A model generated the notes under the pieces. It made no database searches and was not told the origin of the DNA. It was given only the letters and a program-made list of their open reading frames with translations. Below, one piece after another: positions 49,363-60,424 of a stretch of DNA of 64,000 nucleotides (within the stretch, counting starts at the first letter, position 1; the number at the start of each line of letters is the position of its first letter). The DNA lies in assembly GCF_022458985.1 (NCBI RefSeq), contig NC_061771.1, positions 26,094,001-26,158,000 of the forward strand, in the 5' to 3' direction. A program made the position numbers and the translations under genes. The stretch comes from Mugil cephalus (taxonomy: Eukaryota > Chordata > Actinopteri > Mugiliformes > Mugilidae).

Positions 49363-49933
49363 AGTTATATGGAGTGAAGAATAAAACCAAATTGTCCTAT
49401 GACAAGAGTGGAGTCGGGTGTGGATGAGTGGCCATACCAACTGCCAGCCTTTCTTTATCAAAAACAGATGCAAATACTGAGCTTCCAATTCACCATACTG
49501 CCAGATCAGCTGTTAGACACACTCCATCCTTTGTATTTTTGCACAGAAAGAATAATACCCATGCTAACACTCAATTGTTAAGCCCTCCCTCCCACATGCT
49601 AAAATGCCTAGCCTTGATAACCTCGAACTGTACTCTGACATACATTTAATACATAAAATAATTAATAATGCCAATTTCGCAAATGGTAATAATTTTTCTT
49701 TCATATGTATATATATGATGCTGTGTGTGAGTGTGTGTCTGATCATGTCTGATTTTATTGCTTGTATCTGTCCATGGACTGCAGATGGAAATTAGCTTGT
49801 AGCTAAATCTAGCACAGAACATCACTGACGTTCATTAACGTATTCTGTAAATGATCCCTGAAAGAAATAAACTAAATGAAAAAGAGACTTGTTTCACATG
49901 CGTCTATTTTATAAGCATGACATTAGTGACAAT
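49363..49933. repeat. Recurring 5'-flank block and AT-rich spacer
   Basis: 49,363-49,600 is the block also seen at 36,440-36,690. The remainder is AT-rich without genes. Confidence 0.5.
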
Positions 49934-50197
49934 GGGACTCATTCACCAATATCTTCTTGAGAATCTTCTTAGATTCTTTCTTAAGTCTTCCTTAAGAAGA
50001 TTTCTAAGAAGAGCCTACGTCAGATTCATCAACGTGTTCTTAAACCGCTGAATTAATGAATGCTATCTCCTCGTAAATTGAGCGCGCGTGCCGGGTGAGT
50101 CTAATTAACATAGGATTAGCATAGTAACCGCCCATTAATGCCCATAAAAGGGACAGCACGGCCGCGTGTAGACGCCACACAGAGGAAACGGCAACAG

Positions 50198-50560
50198 AAT
50201 GCGTAAAGCAAAGAGTAAATCCGGTGGAGCACAGGTAAAAAGAAAAAAAACGTTAGTAGTTCAGAACTAGAAGTTCTGCTGCAGGAGAAACTATATTTAG
50301 CCTTAGTGGAGGTTGCACTAACACAAAAAGGAGGCCTGAGGGCAGTTGCGCGTGCAGTGAATGAAGTGTCGGGAGAGGGACGGGACGGGAATGGTTCGAC
50401 CTTAACTGCGAAACATTGCAAAATTCCGTCGGGAGATGCAACGGACTGGAGGGGGGACAGCATGTCGTGCAGACACGACACCCATGTCTGAGTTGGACCA
50501 GCGCATTGGGGCCATCATCGGGGGAGACGGCACTCTCGGGTAGGATATATGGATTACATT
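50198..50560 (+). pseudogene. Myb/SANT-like accessory protein remnant (unit C)
   Basis: MRKAKSKSGGAQVKRKK is followed, after stops and frame changes, by VEVALTQKGGLRAVARAVNEV and a region reading MSELDQRIGAIIG. This resembles the Myb/SANT-like protein that partners Harbinger transposases. It is broken in both units. It converges with the transposase. Confidence 0.55.
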
Positions 50561-50689
50561 TTCCCACCTTGCTTTTTCAGGAGCGCCATCAATTGAGTCT
50601 CTGGACACGGACCTGGGCACCAATGCAATGCTGTCATCCCCTCCCTGTGCCGCTGCTTCTCCAGAGGAATGCGTATGTATATGTATGTA

Positions 50690-50799
50690 TATGTGTATGT
50701 ATGTGTATGTATGTGTATGTATATGTGTTTGTATATGTGTATGTGTGTATATATATGTGTATATATGTGTATGTATATGTGTGTGTGTATATATATCTG

Positions 50800-50844
<45 letters not shown>

Positions 50845-50845
50845 C
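50690..50845. repeat. TATG/TG microsatellite
   Basis: GTATGTATATG units grading into TATATA and a pure TG run. It separates the Myb-like remnant from the transposase and generates the long His/Thr/Tyr and Cys/Val/Tyr frames on both strands. Confidence 0.9.
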
Positions 50846-51449
50846 CATCCCACGGAGCCGTTTTGAAAAATATAGGAGTCGTGTGCTCCTCCCGGGAACC
50901 GGGACACTACGTTCAGCAGGTGGTTATTTGAGTCGCAAATGAGTTGTACATTTATTGAGTGATAATGCCTGCGGTTGAGATATGTAAAGGAGTCTGGAGA
51001 GGGTGCCTTGATGCGCACGTGGGTGCAGTCCATTGCGCCGATGGTGTTAGGGAGACCAGCAACAAGAGGAAATCCTCTCTTGACTGCGACTCGCTCTTCT
51101 GCTGTGTATTGAAATTGGATGTATTGCGTAGCGAGTTGATTAATTGCATCCACAACTCGAAGGACAGCGCGGCTGGTGGATGACTGTGAGATGCCCACCC
51201 TGTCTCCCAGCTCTCGTTGAAAGGATCCAGTGGCCAAAAACCCGAGGGTCGATAGTACGTGCGGGGGGACAGGGTCGGACCGATGTGTGTGGCTCCGAAG
51301 TGCTGGCCCACAAATAGTTGCAGAGATCGTTGAGAATAGCTCGTGGGAGCCTCGTCGCTCTCTGAAATAAATAAATAAATAAATAAATAAATAAAATAAA
51401 AAAATCTACGTGGTCCTGAAAGATTCGTTCCCTTCGTAGGGCACGATCC

Positions 51450-51455
<6 letters not shown>
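50846..51455 (-). pseudogene. HARBI1-like transposase, C-terminally truncated (unit C)
   Basis: The minus-strand frame reads STLGFLATGSFQRELGDRVG, ISQSSTSRAV, AGLPNTIGAMDCTHVRIKAP and FPGGAHDSYIFQN. The first two catalytic Asp of the DDE triad are in MDCTH and AHDSY. The Glu-containing C-terminal third is gone, replaced by the TG microsatellite. A short N-terminal piece (ERIFQDHVDF) lies beyond an AAAT repeat at 51,364-51,394. Non-functional. Confidence 0.85.
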
Positions 51456-51516
<61 letters not shown>

Positions 51517-51574
51517 ATATATATATATATAATATATATATATATATAATATATATATCTATATATATATATAT
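51456..51574. repeat. (TC)n-(TATC)n-(TA)n compound microsatellite
   Basis: About 120 bp in unit C, shrunk to about 25 bp in unit D (61,028-61,052). Shows recent length change since duplication. Confidence 0.9.
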
Positions 51575-52049
51575 GCATGCCATTGTTTTGTAGGCCGTGG
51601 ATGGAGAAATGCCACTTATAAATAGGGTGGGATCACTAATTGACGGCATGGTTTCCAATTTACTTGATTCATGTTAAAGGTTGGCACATTTAATTTAATT
51701 AAAATGGGGGAAAAATTTAAATGAATAAATATGACAGAAATTGCACTATAATGTATTTAATTGAACTTAACAAAAGAAGACAACACAACCATGCCAACAT
51801 GTCGCTACTGAAATGTGCTTAAGAGTACTCCTGGGTGTTCGTAGGATTTGTTCTTACACTAAGAAAAATCCTGGATGAGAAAAAAATTCCTGAATGCCAC
51901 AATCTTCGTAAATTTTTGTGAGTAGGACGGTTCGTGAATGAGGCCCAGTGACATTAGTCCACATGGGGAGGGAGATCTAAAACATGAAAAACAATTGGAT
52001 CTGACATCCCTCTGAAGCATTCACTGGAGCAGCCCGCTATGGCTCTGAA

Positions 52050-53050
52050 TAGCAAACTGTTTTTAGAGAGCGGAGTCAGGTGTGGATGCGTGGCCTTATC
52101 TGTTGCCAGCCTTTCTTTATCAAAACAGATGCAAATACCGAGCTTCCACTTCACTACACTGCCAGACCAGCTGGTAGTCACACTCCAGACCTGTGCCTCT
52201 ACCCCTGCTAGCACTCACCTGTTAGACCCTAACTCCAAACTATTTGTGTCCTGCATCTGCACCACCCTGTATCAACAACCATGACACAAAATACACAAAG
52301 GTCATAGCAGATTTTTTTTTTAAACAAGTCACACATAAGACATCCCTCAGAAATACTCAGCAAATCATCAAAGACATCTGAGGCCGGACAAACACTGAAG
52401 TAGGAAAGTCAAATTCTCCATGTTCCCAATAATAGGAGGCAATTCCAAGGGCCCTTGACTAACAGGGGCCCCAAAAGATAGGTAGAAAAAGAGACAGAAA
52501 ATGATTAAACCACCCTCACAAAAAAGAATTTTGTCATATAATAATGAAATATAACTATTTATATAGTGATAAGTGATCTTTTTGGCGGGAAAAGTTAAAA
52601 AAGTCTCTAATGAAAAGGCAAATGATATTGACCAACAACCTGCATGATTCTGCCTGCTTTTGCACATCAGTTGCCCAGGCAGCGATCTTCTGTAGATGCC
52701 CTGATCCACAGACGTGATAAATTATTACTATGGCTTCATCAATCACAATTCTCCCCAGTGGCAAACAAAAATTGGGGTTTTAAAAAAGGAAAGAAGGAAA
52801 GGAGAGAGAGGAGTGAGCCGATTCTTCTGCAAGAAAGGTGTGTACCCTCTTTAATTTGTGAGTGGCAGAAATTAACCTGTTGTCCATAGTGAAATAAGCT
52901 AGGTAGCTACAGGCTAGTATTAGTACCATTCATTCATTTGAATTTTAACACAGACAAGAAAATCAATAAAATGGAGAAACAGTTCATATTTCATTATTCA
53001 TGTTTCAATGTCAAACAAAACTTTGATATCCATTTCTAATATCCAATCGA
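52050..53050. other. Flank block and AT-rich spacer, no gene
   Basis: 52,060-52,290 is the recurring 5'-flank block. The rest (52,300-53,050) has no recognisable gene. Several short frames are conserved between units only because the units are almost identical. Confidence 0.5.
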
Positions 53051-53059
53051 CTACACTGA

Positions 53060-53350
53060 AATCCCTTTGCTGTACTTCATGAGGTACTCTGGCCCTGTAG
53101 TAAATAGGTATATCATGTATCAAACCTATATGTACAACACACAGAAGGGCTGAAATGGTCGTCCTCATTTATATGGGAATTGCAGAGCTTCCAGCTGTTG
53201 AAGACTACTGGGTCATGGAGACCAGGATCCAAATTGTCAACCTGATGTCATCTGAGAGGTTCAGGCAACATTATGAGGTCAAATGAGTCTACAGGAGTGT
53301 TTACAGGGTCAACCGCTACATGAACGCTGAGTATAACCACTTCATTTGAT
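53060..53350 (+). mobile_element. piggyBac transposase remnant (unit C)
   Basis: The plus strand reads YQTYMYNTQKG, a stop, then MVVLIYMGIAELPAVEDYW, METRIQIVNLMSSERFRQ. This matches, from memory of the family, the N-terminal part of piggyBac-derived (PGBD-like) transposases. Stops and truncation at both sides make it a fossil. Copies: 62,560-62,840 and, shorter, 44,115-44,290. Confidence 0.7.
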
Positions 53351-53359
53351 ACATTTGTA

Positions 53360-54336
53360 CATGTGTAAACAATGTTGTTATAATGTGCATGCTTACAAGT
53401 GTCGTAATGTTAAAAAAATAAAAAGTCTTAATGATATAAAATACTTATTACTTTCACCTTGTATGTGTTTTTCTTGAATTTCTTATATATACATTTCTTG
53501 GACTTAGTTTTACCACTTAAGGGCAAGTTACCATATACGGTCCCTTTGTTGACCTTGATTTTCTACATGAAAGTTAAAATTTTAGAAAATTTTCACAACA
53601 GTAAAAAAGTCTTTATAAGTCCATTTTATTGTTTTTTCCTTCTGAATTGAAATTCAAATTAATAAATGGTACATGGACCTACCCTTTAGCCTTTACAATG
53701 TGGGGCTGTTGCCCACAGTGATGTGTTTTCCATGGGCCCAAAATTCCTGGTGGCGCCCCTGAGTCCACTATATATTGAAAAGTCAAGTCATGAATAGTTT
53801 GCAGGTATTGCAGTAGAATACCGCAATGAAATCATCAATGAATCAATGAAATCTATATTGTTGACCTGAATACATATGATGAGAACAGACAGCTCATGTG
53901 CTAGATACTGACTATATGTATAGCCTGTAAAAATAAAAGGCTGCGACTGAACACCATCAGTAGCTTTTAATAGTGCTCAATGGCATATTGCAGGATGGCA
54001 GCCAGATTTTAAAAAATGCAGTATTTTTTCTGATGCTCTAAATTGACTGCTGTAGAGAGGACTACTTATGTAGAAAACCCATATCAGATTAAATTGTGGC
54101 ATTTATACTTAAAAATCACACATTACATTGATAAACAATGAGTTGTTCATGACAGCAATATAGTAAATTATGTCACCAAAATGTTTCTATGTTTCTATGT
54201 ATCTCTAGTACCTGTTATGTATAGTATCAGGTAAAAACAATCAGTCGGTTCAGCTTTTCATACAAAACGAGGTCTCGTGCAGGGTTGCAGTATCATGCAA
54301 TATTTATTGTGGAAGAGTTTTGTGACATGTTTGTCG
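53360..54336. other. 3' flank of an E-type gene, no coding
   Basis: AT-rich. 53,850-54,100 matches, inverted, the P2 3' flank (9,830-10,260). AATAAA-like sequence near 54,300 belongs to the E-type exon 6 remnant. Confidence 0.5.
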
Positions 54337-54413
54337 TTAACCACGGAAGAAACCACTACATTTTTTTCTCTTTGGAATAGCAATAGTTGTCTCGATCCAC
54401 TGTAAATAGTCTG
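54337..54413 (-). pseudogene. Last-exon remnant of an E-type protease
   Basis: Encodes only the final residues (DYLQWIETTIAIPKRKKCSG...) and TAA, the same end as gene E at the right edge. It breaks off at about 54,413, where the 3' flank of gene D begins. This is the junction of the 9.5-kb tandem duplication and not a gene. Confidence 0.85.
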
Positions 54414-54486
54414 GCTTCATGCAGGGTTGCAGTGTCACATGATATTTATTCTGGAACAGTTTTGTGACATTACATCCCGCTGGGTT

Positions 54487-56922
54487 CTACTCGCCGCCGT
54501 CAGCCTTGTCGCAGGGGGCCTTGCCGCCGTTGGCCTCGCCGCCGTTGGCCTCGCCGCCGTTGGCCTCGCCAGCGTTGGCCTCGCCGCCGTTGGCCTCGCC
54601 GCCGTTGGCCTCGCCAGCGTTGGCCTCGCCGCCGTTGGCCTCGCTGCCATTCTCCTCACCACCGTTGGCCTCGCCGCCGTTGCCATCGCTGCTGTTGCCA
54701 TTGCCGCCGTTCTCCTCACCACCGTTGGCCTTGCCGCCGTTGGCATCGCCGCCATTCTCCTCACCACCGTTGGCCTCGCCGCCGTTGCCATTGCCGCCGT
54801 TGGCCTCGCTGCCGTTGGCCTCGCCGCCGTCGGCCTCTGTGACTTCCTTATTCTCCTTGACCCCCTTCTTGTTCATCTTCTTCTTCAATTTTTTCATCAC
54901 CTTCTTCATCTTCTTCTTTATCTTCTTCATCAACTTTTTCATCTTCTTCTTTATCTTCTTCATCACCTTCTTCATCTTCTTCTTTATCTTCTTCATCACC
55001 TTCTTCATCTTCTTCTTTATCTTCTTCATCATCTTCTTCATCTTCTTCTTTATCTTCTCCTTGATGTCGTTCTTCATCTGAATAGTCATCTTATTCTGCT
55101 TCTTGTTGGAATTAGCAATAGTTGTTTCAATCCACTGTAAATAGCCTGGATGACAAAGGTCTATGAATCCAAATGCTTCTTTTGTTGCGTGTACATGGCC
55201 CCCGGTGAAAGTGACTAAACCGTAGAGCCGGCCATTAAACACCACTGCTCCACCAGAGTCACCCTGTGAGAAAGAGGAACATGTTTATGGTTTGTGCTTT
55301 ATTCATTAAAACACTGATGAATCTTTAACTATTCAAATTTTTCCACATTAGTAGCTGTACCAACTCACATGACATGCATCCTTTCCATCAGCTTGACCAC
55401 AGAACCAGTGCTGGGAACTCTTAAGTTCTCTGAGACTGGTGCAGTCAACGTTGTTAACATTTGCACACTGAAGAGTTGCTGATTCACCACCTACTACGAA
55501 TGAATGAAAAAGAGTTGTCAAATAAAATACAACAAAATCTCCATAGAATGTAATCTGGGGCAGAAAGGTGTTTGACCATAAATGATATTAATTGAAATGA
55601 ATCACATCATATTTTCAGTTTTTCAAAATAAATTTCCCAGTTAAAAGGGACAAATTCTGAAATTAAAGAAATAATTCAAAGTAAATCTCACCTCTTTCTT
55701 TGTTGTTGCCCATGTGGGTGGAGGCATGTCCTGCAATCTGCACCTCATCTCCCCTGGAAATAAAAAAATTAAAAGAAGACAGTTACCTTGACTTAATATT
55801 ATTTCAGTTTCAAACATTAGAAAAGAAGTACAAAAGTAAATGAAAAGGAAAAATAAGATAAAATAAATGTAATGTTACAAAATAAAATGAAATATTTATT
55901 ATACTTTGCTGTTTTTAATCATGAAGCTTCTGACCTTCTGAGCATTATGAATTATAATAAATACAACAAAATTGCCAATAATGTGTTTGTGAGTAAAAAA
56001 AATAAAATAAATAAATTATAAAAATGAAAAAGCAAACATCAGTATATATTTCACTACTCACAATCTTGGTTTTGCATTGCAGTTAGCAAGACCTATAATA
56101 GCTGGAATTTTTGTTCCTTCCGGTAGCTTCAGTAACATAATATCATGGATCCTCTTTTTGAAGATCGCAGGTTCTGTAGTTATGTCCACTTTCTCTCCTG
56201 GACCTGGATGCACTCCTAAAATGACTGACAATTTTCTGCAAGCACAGATAACGCATTATTACGTCTTACATTTTAGGTAAAACCCTGAATACTGTTCCAT
56301 GTCAACAGCTTAATCACATAATCGTTATGAGGTTTGATCTAAATTTAAGACTCAGAAATATTTGGATATTTTTCTTACAATCCTGACTTCCAGCAGTGAG
56401 CCACAGTCAGAACCCACTGGTCGTTGATCAGAGAGCCTCCACAGATGAAATTATTGTTTTGATCGACTAATTTCACGTGATACAGACGCTCTGTTGGATT
56501 ACATTGTTGACCTTTAATGATTCCTTTGTGCACATCCACCACTGTGCTCACTGTGGTACCTGAAAGAGAAAATGATCTACTATGAGTTGGAACTTGGTCC
56601 TAAAATTGGTTGGTTTTACTCACTGAACAACATAGTCACTCACTGCCTCAATGACTAAACATAGAGTTTAGATAAATCCTTTATTACAAAACACCCAACA
56701 GCCCAAATCTACTCAAACAAGTTTGAAGTATAAAAATATCAGTAATGTCCTCTTTCCATGCATTGAATGAGGGAGGGAGACAGTTCATTAAACCTTCAGA
56801 ACTAGCATCTGAGGGATCAACAAAACATGATGTGGTCAAGTTTCAAAATGAAGAAATCACATAAACATCATTCCCTACTCACCGACCCACAGCAGAACAA
56901 GAAGGAGCGTCAGACGAGCCAT
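54487..56922 (-). CDS. Gene D: secreted S1 serine protease with longest acidic repeat tail
   Basis: The exons are 56,883-56,922, 56,379-56,559, 56,062-56,235, 55,692-55,753, 55,369-55,490 and 54,487-55,263, all with GT/AG borders and the same phases as B and C, giving 451 aa. The S1 domain is almost identical to gene C: signal MARLTLLLVLLW, His68, Asp105, pocket Asp190 and Ser196. Unlike C, the residue before IIKGQQC is Gly (codon 56,522-56,524), so cleavage after Lys would leave an extra Gly at the new N-terminus. The tail has six Lys-rich 11-mers (262-327), a linker with VTEAD, then about 22 five-residue units (GGEAN, GGEEN, AGEAN) to the stop. AATAAA lies at 54,445-54,450. Part of the 3' flank seen beside C is deleted. 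Function is unknown. Confidence 0.92.
54490..54828 (-). repeat. 15-bp coding minisatellite, gene D (about 22 units)
   Basis: Encodes residues 339-451. It is about eight units longer than in gene C, with the reading frame kept throughout. Confidence 0.95.
54862..55059 (-). repeat. 33-bp coding repeats, gene D (6 units)
   Basis: Six 11-mers as in gene C but with the Val/Leu variant unit in a different position, which suggests unit shuffling or conversion. Confidence 0.95.
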
Positions 56923-57007
56923 CGCTCCCGTTCCACCTCTAATGTCTGCTGTCCAGTGGCACTAACTTATTGACCATGTTCACCATTTCATGTTGGCCAT
57001 GGAGCAA

Positions 57008-57012
57008 CCAAT
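57008..57012 (-). promoter_or_regulatory. Conserved CCAAT/ATTGG element, gene D
   Basis: 86 bp upstream of the ATG in GCAACCAATCACAGAGC, one base different from genes B and C outside the core. Confidence 0.45.
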
Positions 57013-57344
57013 CACAGAGCAGAGGTTAATCAATAAAACCACAGCTTTTCGTATTCATGCAAACTTTACAATTCCAGTCATTTTAAGCCACACTGACAGT
57101 AGACAATGGTATTGGTGCCATCTGACAGTTAATGCAAAGCTGGTCTCTTGACTTAAGCTAATTTATTTAAAGTACATCGACAGCACACCTCTAAGATCAT
57201 CTCTCAAGTACAAACTGCTCTGTTTCACAACCTGTCCTTTTAGCTTTCAAAGAATTATTTCCCTTTAAATGTTTTCAGTGATTCGCTGTTTACACCATCA
57301 GTGTGTGTTCAGTAAATGTGTTCTGTGTTGCAGCAGTTTGTCAC

Positions 57345-57530
57345 GGTCAATCAATCAACTTTATTTATATAGCACATTTAAAAACCCCAGGGAAGCCAAA
57401 GTGCTTTACATTGGGACATAAAATAGGTTTAAGATTAAGATAAAAGGCATAAAAACAACAACAAACAAACAAAAAAAAACAGTCAGTTCCAATCATCTAA
57501 TCACTTTAATCTTGGTTTTAGATGCTTGTT
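57345..57530. repeat. Teleost dispersed repeat (TTTATTTATATAGCAC type), unit D
   Basis: Second copy of the repeat at 47,708-47,890. Confidence 0.6.
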
Positions 57531-57660
57531 TGAGAGGATCACTTCTACCCTGTAGGTACGATGTAGCTGTGGACCCTAAGGTCGTATTCTGACCAGGCTC
57601 GCGTGGTCTGCTTGAAATTGACCTTTTCTCTGGTCTGGATCTTTTGGGTAGGTGTCAATA

Positions 57661-58195
57661 TGTAACAGGGCGGAGCTGTATCAGCTGTTGTGTAGAGCAT
57701 GTGTGGGTGTGTAATGGTGGGTGTGGCTTCCACATAGTGAGTGTGTGCAGTGATCGCAGGTGATGAGTGTTTTGATGGAGGTGTGCTGGGTGTGTCTTTA
57801 GCCTGCTAGTTACTGTAAGTGTTGCAGGAATATTCACCATTCGGCTCTCTTTTTCCGTTGCCGGTGTCAGGTGTGTGACGGAGCACTGGGCCTTCTCTTA
57901 AGGACGCCGGGTTGAAATGAGAGCGGTGGAGGGCAGCAGCAGCAGTGCCGACCGAGCCACAAATGCACTAGTTCTGGTGATTGCACGGCTTGGCCACACG
58001 CTGGATCGCACACCAGGGACACCCAGCCCAGAGAATTCGTAGTCCTCGTGTAGTTCAGCCATGCCTGTGATTTTAAGACTCTTTCTAACAATCTTTTCTT
58101 GATTGGCCAATAAAGATCAATTTCTATAGTCCTGTCTGGTTGCCTCTTGCCTCCCTCTTACTGGTTGGTCAAGTCATTTGCCTTCCCACCTTACA
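57661..58195 (+). mobile_element. LTR of a truncated gypsy-like element (unit D)
   Basis: Same TGTAACAGGG...CCACCTTACA ends as at 48,026-48,583. It is 535 bp, shorter by a deletion near 57,958. Followed by the same primer-binding-like sequence. Confidence 0.65.
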
Positions 58196-58974
58196 ATTGG
58201 CGTTGTTGGCAGGATTGACCAAAAAAGAAATCAGTGGTTGGCAAGACCAACATGACTGACCAAAGTGAGCCTCAATCAGGCCCTAGTTGTGAAAATTTAC
58301 GGTACAGTGTCTTGCTATGAGAGGGCATAATCAAGCCAATGTCCCCAGTGTGAAGGATTTGGAACAACTTAAAACCCAATTGCAGGATGAAATGAACACA
58401 CGAATGTCAGCCAAATTTAATAAGCTGTCCCAGTCTCTGATTAAGGAGATCCGGTCAGAGCTCCACCAGACTACCTCACGAAGTGGGCCACCAAGAAGGA
58501 TGGGTGAAACCTCGGCTGGGTTCAGCCAACCGGTATGATGACCACGATAACCCTCTTTGTAACATCTGCTCTCAGCCTGGACATATAGCACGCTTCTGTA
58601 ACAACAGACAAAGGTCTGCATCGTTACTAGGATACACCACTGTGGCGGCCCAGACAGTGGGGTGTCCAGATGTGAACGGACCTCTTCATTTTTTCTTGGA
58701 GTGTTTGGCAAAGAAAGGGGAGCGGTTGAAGGACGCCGACAGTTGGCTGACCTTAGAAGCTGCTAATGGACTGAACGCACCTTATGTACTATTACCTGTT
58801 AAAGTCGGGGAAATTGAAGTTTCTGATGGTGGGCTTCTGGTTGTTAAAGACCATTGCTTCACTGATGCAGAGAGGTTGGTGGGCACGAACATCATTGAAC
58901 GTTGTTGGAGAAACATGTGCCTCCTCGCCTTTCCCATTGTTCTCTGTTGCATAATTTTTGCCCCCATTTTATCT
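58196..58974 (+). pseudogene. Truncated gag/protease with CCHC zinc knuckle (unit D)
   Basis: Nearly identical to the unit C copy: a gag helix frame at 58,317-58,538, frameshift, then 58,483-58,989 with the zinc knuckle at 58,558-58,599 and a retropepsin-like end. The same truncation point in both units shows it was already a fragment before duplication. Confidence 0.75.
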
Positions 58975-59801
58975 AGTTATATGGAGTGAAGAATAAAACC
59001 AAATTGTCCTATGACAAGAGTGGAGTCGGGTGTGGATGAGTGGCCATACCAACTGCCAGCCTTTCTTTATCAAAAACAGATGCAAATACTGAGCTTCCAC
59101 TTCACCACACTGCCAGATCAGCTGTTAGACACACTCCATCCTTTGTATTTTTGCACAGAAAGAATAATACCCCTGCTAACACTCAATTGTTAAGCCCTCA
59201 CTCCCACATGCTAAAATGCCTACCCTTGATAACCTTGTACTGTACTCTGACATACATTTAATACATAAAATAATTAATAATGCCAATTTTGCAAATGGTA
59301 ATAATTTTTCTTTCATATGTATATATATGATGCTGTGTTTGAGTGTGCATGTCTGATTTTATTGCTTGTATCTGTCCATGGACTGCAGATGGAAATTAGC
59401 TTGTAGCTAAATCTAGCACAGAACATCACTGACGTTCATTAACGTATTCTGTAAATGATCTCTGAAAGAAATAAACTAAATGAAAAAGAGACTAGTTTCA
59501 CATGCGTCTATTTTATAAGCATGACATTAGTGACAATAGGACTCATTCACCAATATCTTCTTAAGAATGTTCTTAGATTCTTTCTTAAGTCTTCCTTAAG
59601 AAGATTTCTAAGAAGAGCCTACGTCAGATTCATCAACGTGTTCTTAAACCGCTGAATTAATGAATGCTATCTCCTCGTAAATTGAGCGCGCGTGCCGGGT
59701 GAGTCTAATTAACATAGGATTAGCATAGTAACCGCCCATTAATACCCATAAAAGGGACAGCACGGCCGCGTGTAGACGCCACACAGAGGAAACGGCAACA
59801 G

Positions 59802-60165
59802 AATGCGTAAAGCAAAGAGTAAATCCGGTGGAGCACAGGTAAAAAGAAAAAAAAACGTGAGTAGTTCAGAACTAGAAGTTCTGCTGCAGGAGAAACTATA
59901 TTTAGCCTTAGTGGAGGTTGCACTAACACAAAAAGGAGGCCTGGGGGGCAGTTGCGCGTGCAGTGAATGAAGTGTCGGGAGAGGGACGGGACGGGAATGG
60001 TTCGACCTTAACTGCGAAACAAAAAGAAACATTGCAAAATTCCGTCGGGAGATGCAACGGACTGGAGGGGGGACAGCATGTCGTGCAGACACGACACCCA
60101 TGTCTGAGTTGGACCAGCGCATTGGGGCCATCATCGGGGGAGACGGCACTCTCGGGTAGGATATA
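59802..60165 (+). pseudogene. Myb/SANT-like accessory protein remnant (unit D)
   Basis: Same broken frame as at 50,198-50,560, with a small insertion near 60,020 (AAAAAGAAAC) and one near 59,943 relative to the first copy. Confidence 0.5.
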
Positions 60166-60289
60166 TGGATTACATTTTCCCACCTTGCTTTTTCAGGAGC
60201 GCCATCAATTGAGTCTCTGGACACGGACCTGGGCACCAATGCAACGCTGTCATCCCCTCCCTGTGCCGCTGCTTCTCCAGAGGAATGCG

Positions 60290-60361
60290 TATGTATATGT
60301 ATGTATATGTGTATGTATGTGTATGTATATGTGTTTGTATATGTGTGTGTGTGTGTATGTG

Positions 60362-60422
<61 letters not shown>
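60290..60422. repeat. TATG/TG microsatellite (unit D)
   Basis: Counterpart of 50,690-50,845 with different TA and TG run lengths. Confidence 0.9.

Positions 60423-60424
<2 letters not shown>

Larger units (their letters stand above)
49934..51946. mobile_element. PIF/Harbinger element (unit C)
   Basis: The ends GGGACTCATTCAC (49,934) and GTGAATGAGGCCC (ending 51,946) are imperfect terminal inverted repeats. Inside are a Myb/SANT-like remnant on plus and a HARBI1-like transposase on minus, the two-gene content known for this superfamily. (TG)n and other microsatellites have expanded within. The second copy is at 59,538-61,431. Confidence 0.75.
44868..54413. repeat. First 9.5-kb tandem unit (gene C unit)
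   Basis: It is nearly identical by eye to 54,414-63,899, including gene, introns, LTR fragment, Harbinger element and piggyBac remnant. It starts in the 3' flank of gene C (GCTTCATGCAGGGTTGCAG) and ends inside an E-type exon 6 (54,337-54,413). Microsatellite and coding-repeat lengths are the main differences. Confidence 0.85.

Noticed and set aside
50402..50848. His/Thr/Tyr-repeat and Cys/Val/Tyr-repeat frames
   Set aside because: Translations of the TG/TATG microsatellite fused to transposon remnants.
54862..55059. CRISPR array from regular 33-bp repeats
   Set aside because: Repeats are contiguous with no spacers, coding and in frame within an intron-bearing eukaryotic gene.
54427..55140. 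Long plus-strand open frames (up to 237 aa, Ala/Val/Gly- and Leu-rich) over gene D's last exon, and their equivalents at 44,919-45,503
   Set aside because: Antisense to the in-frame repeats of the protease tail. They are repeat shadows with no splice or domain support.
33300..56922. Antifreeze glycoprotein or its trypsinogen-like precursor locus, suggested by a protease gene with a repeat tail in a fish
   Set aside because: The tail repeats are KVKEGLTNMKD, MKKIKKKMKKV and GGEAN, not Thr-Ala-Ala, and the S1 domain differs from pancreatic trypsinogen (activation peptide, missing disulfide, pocket).
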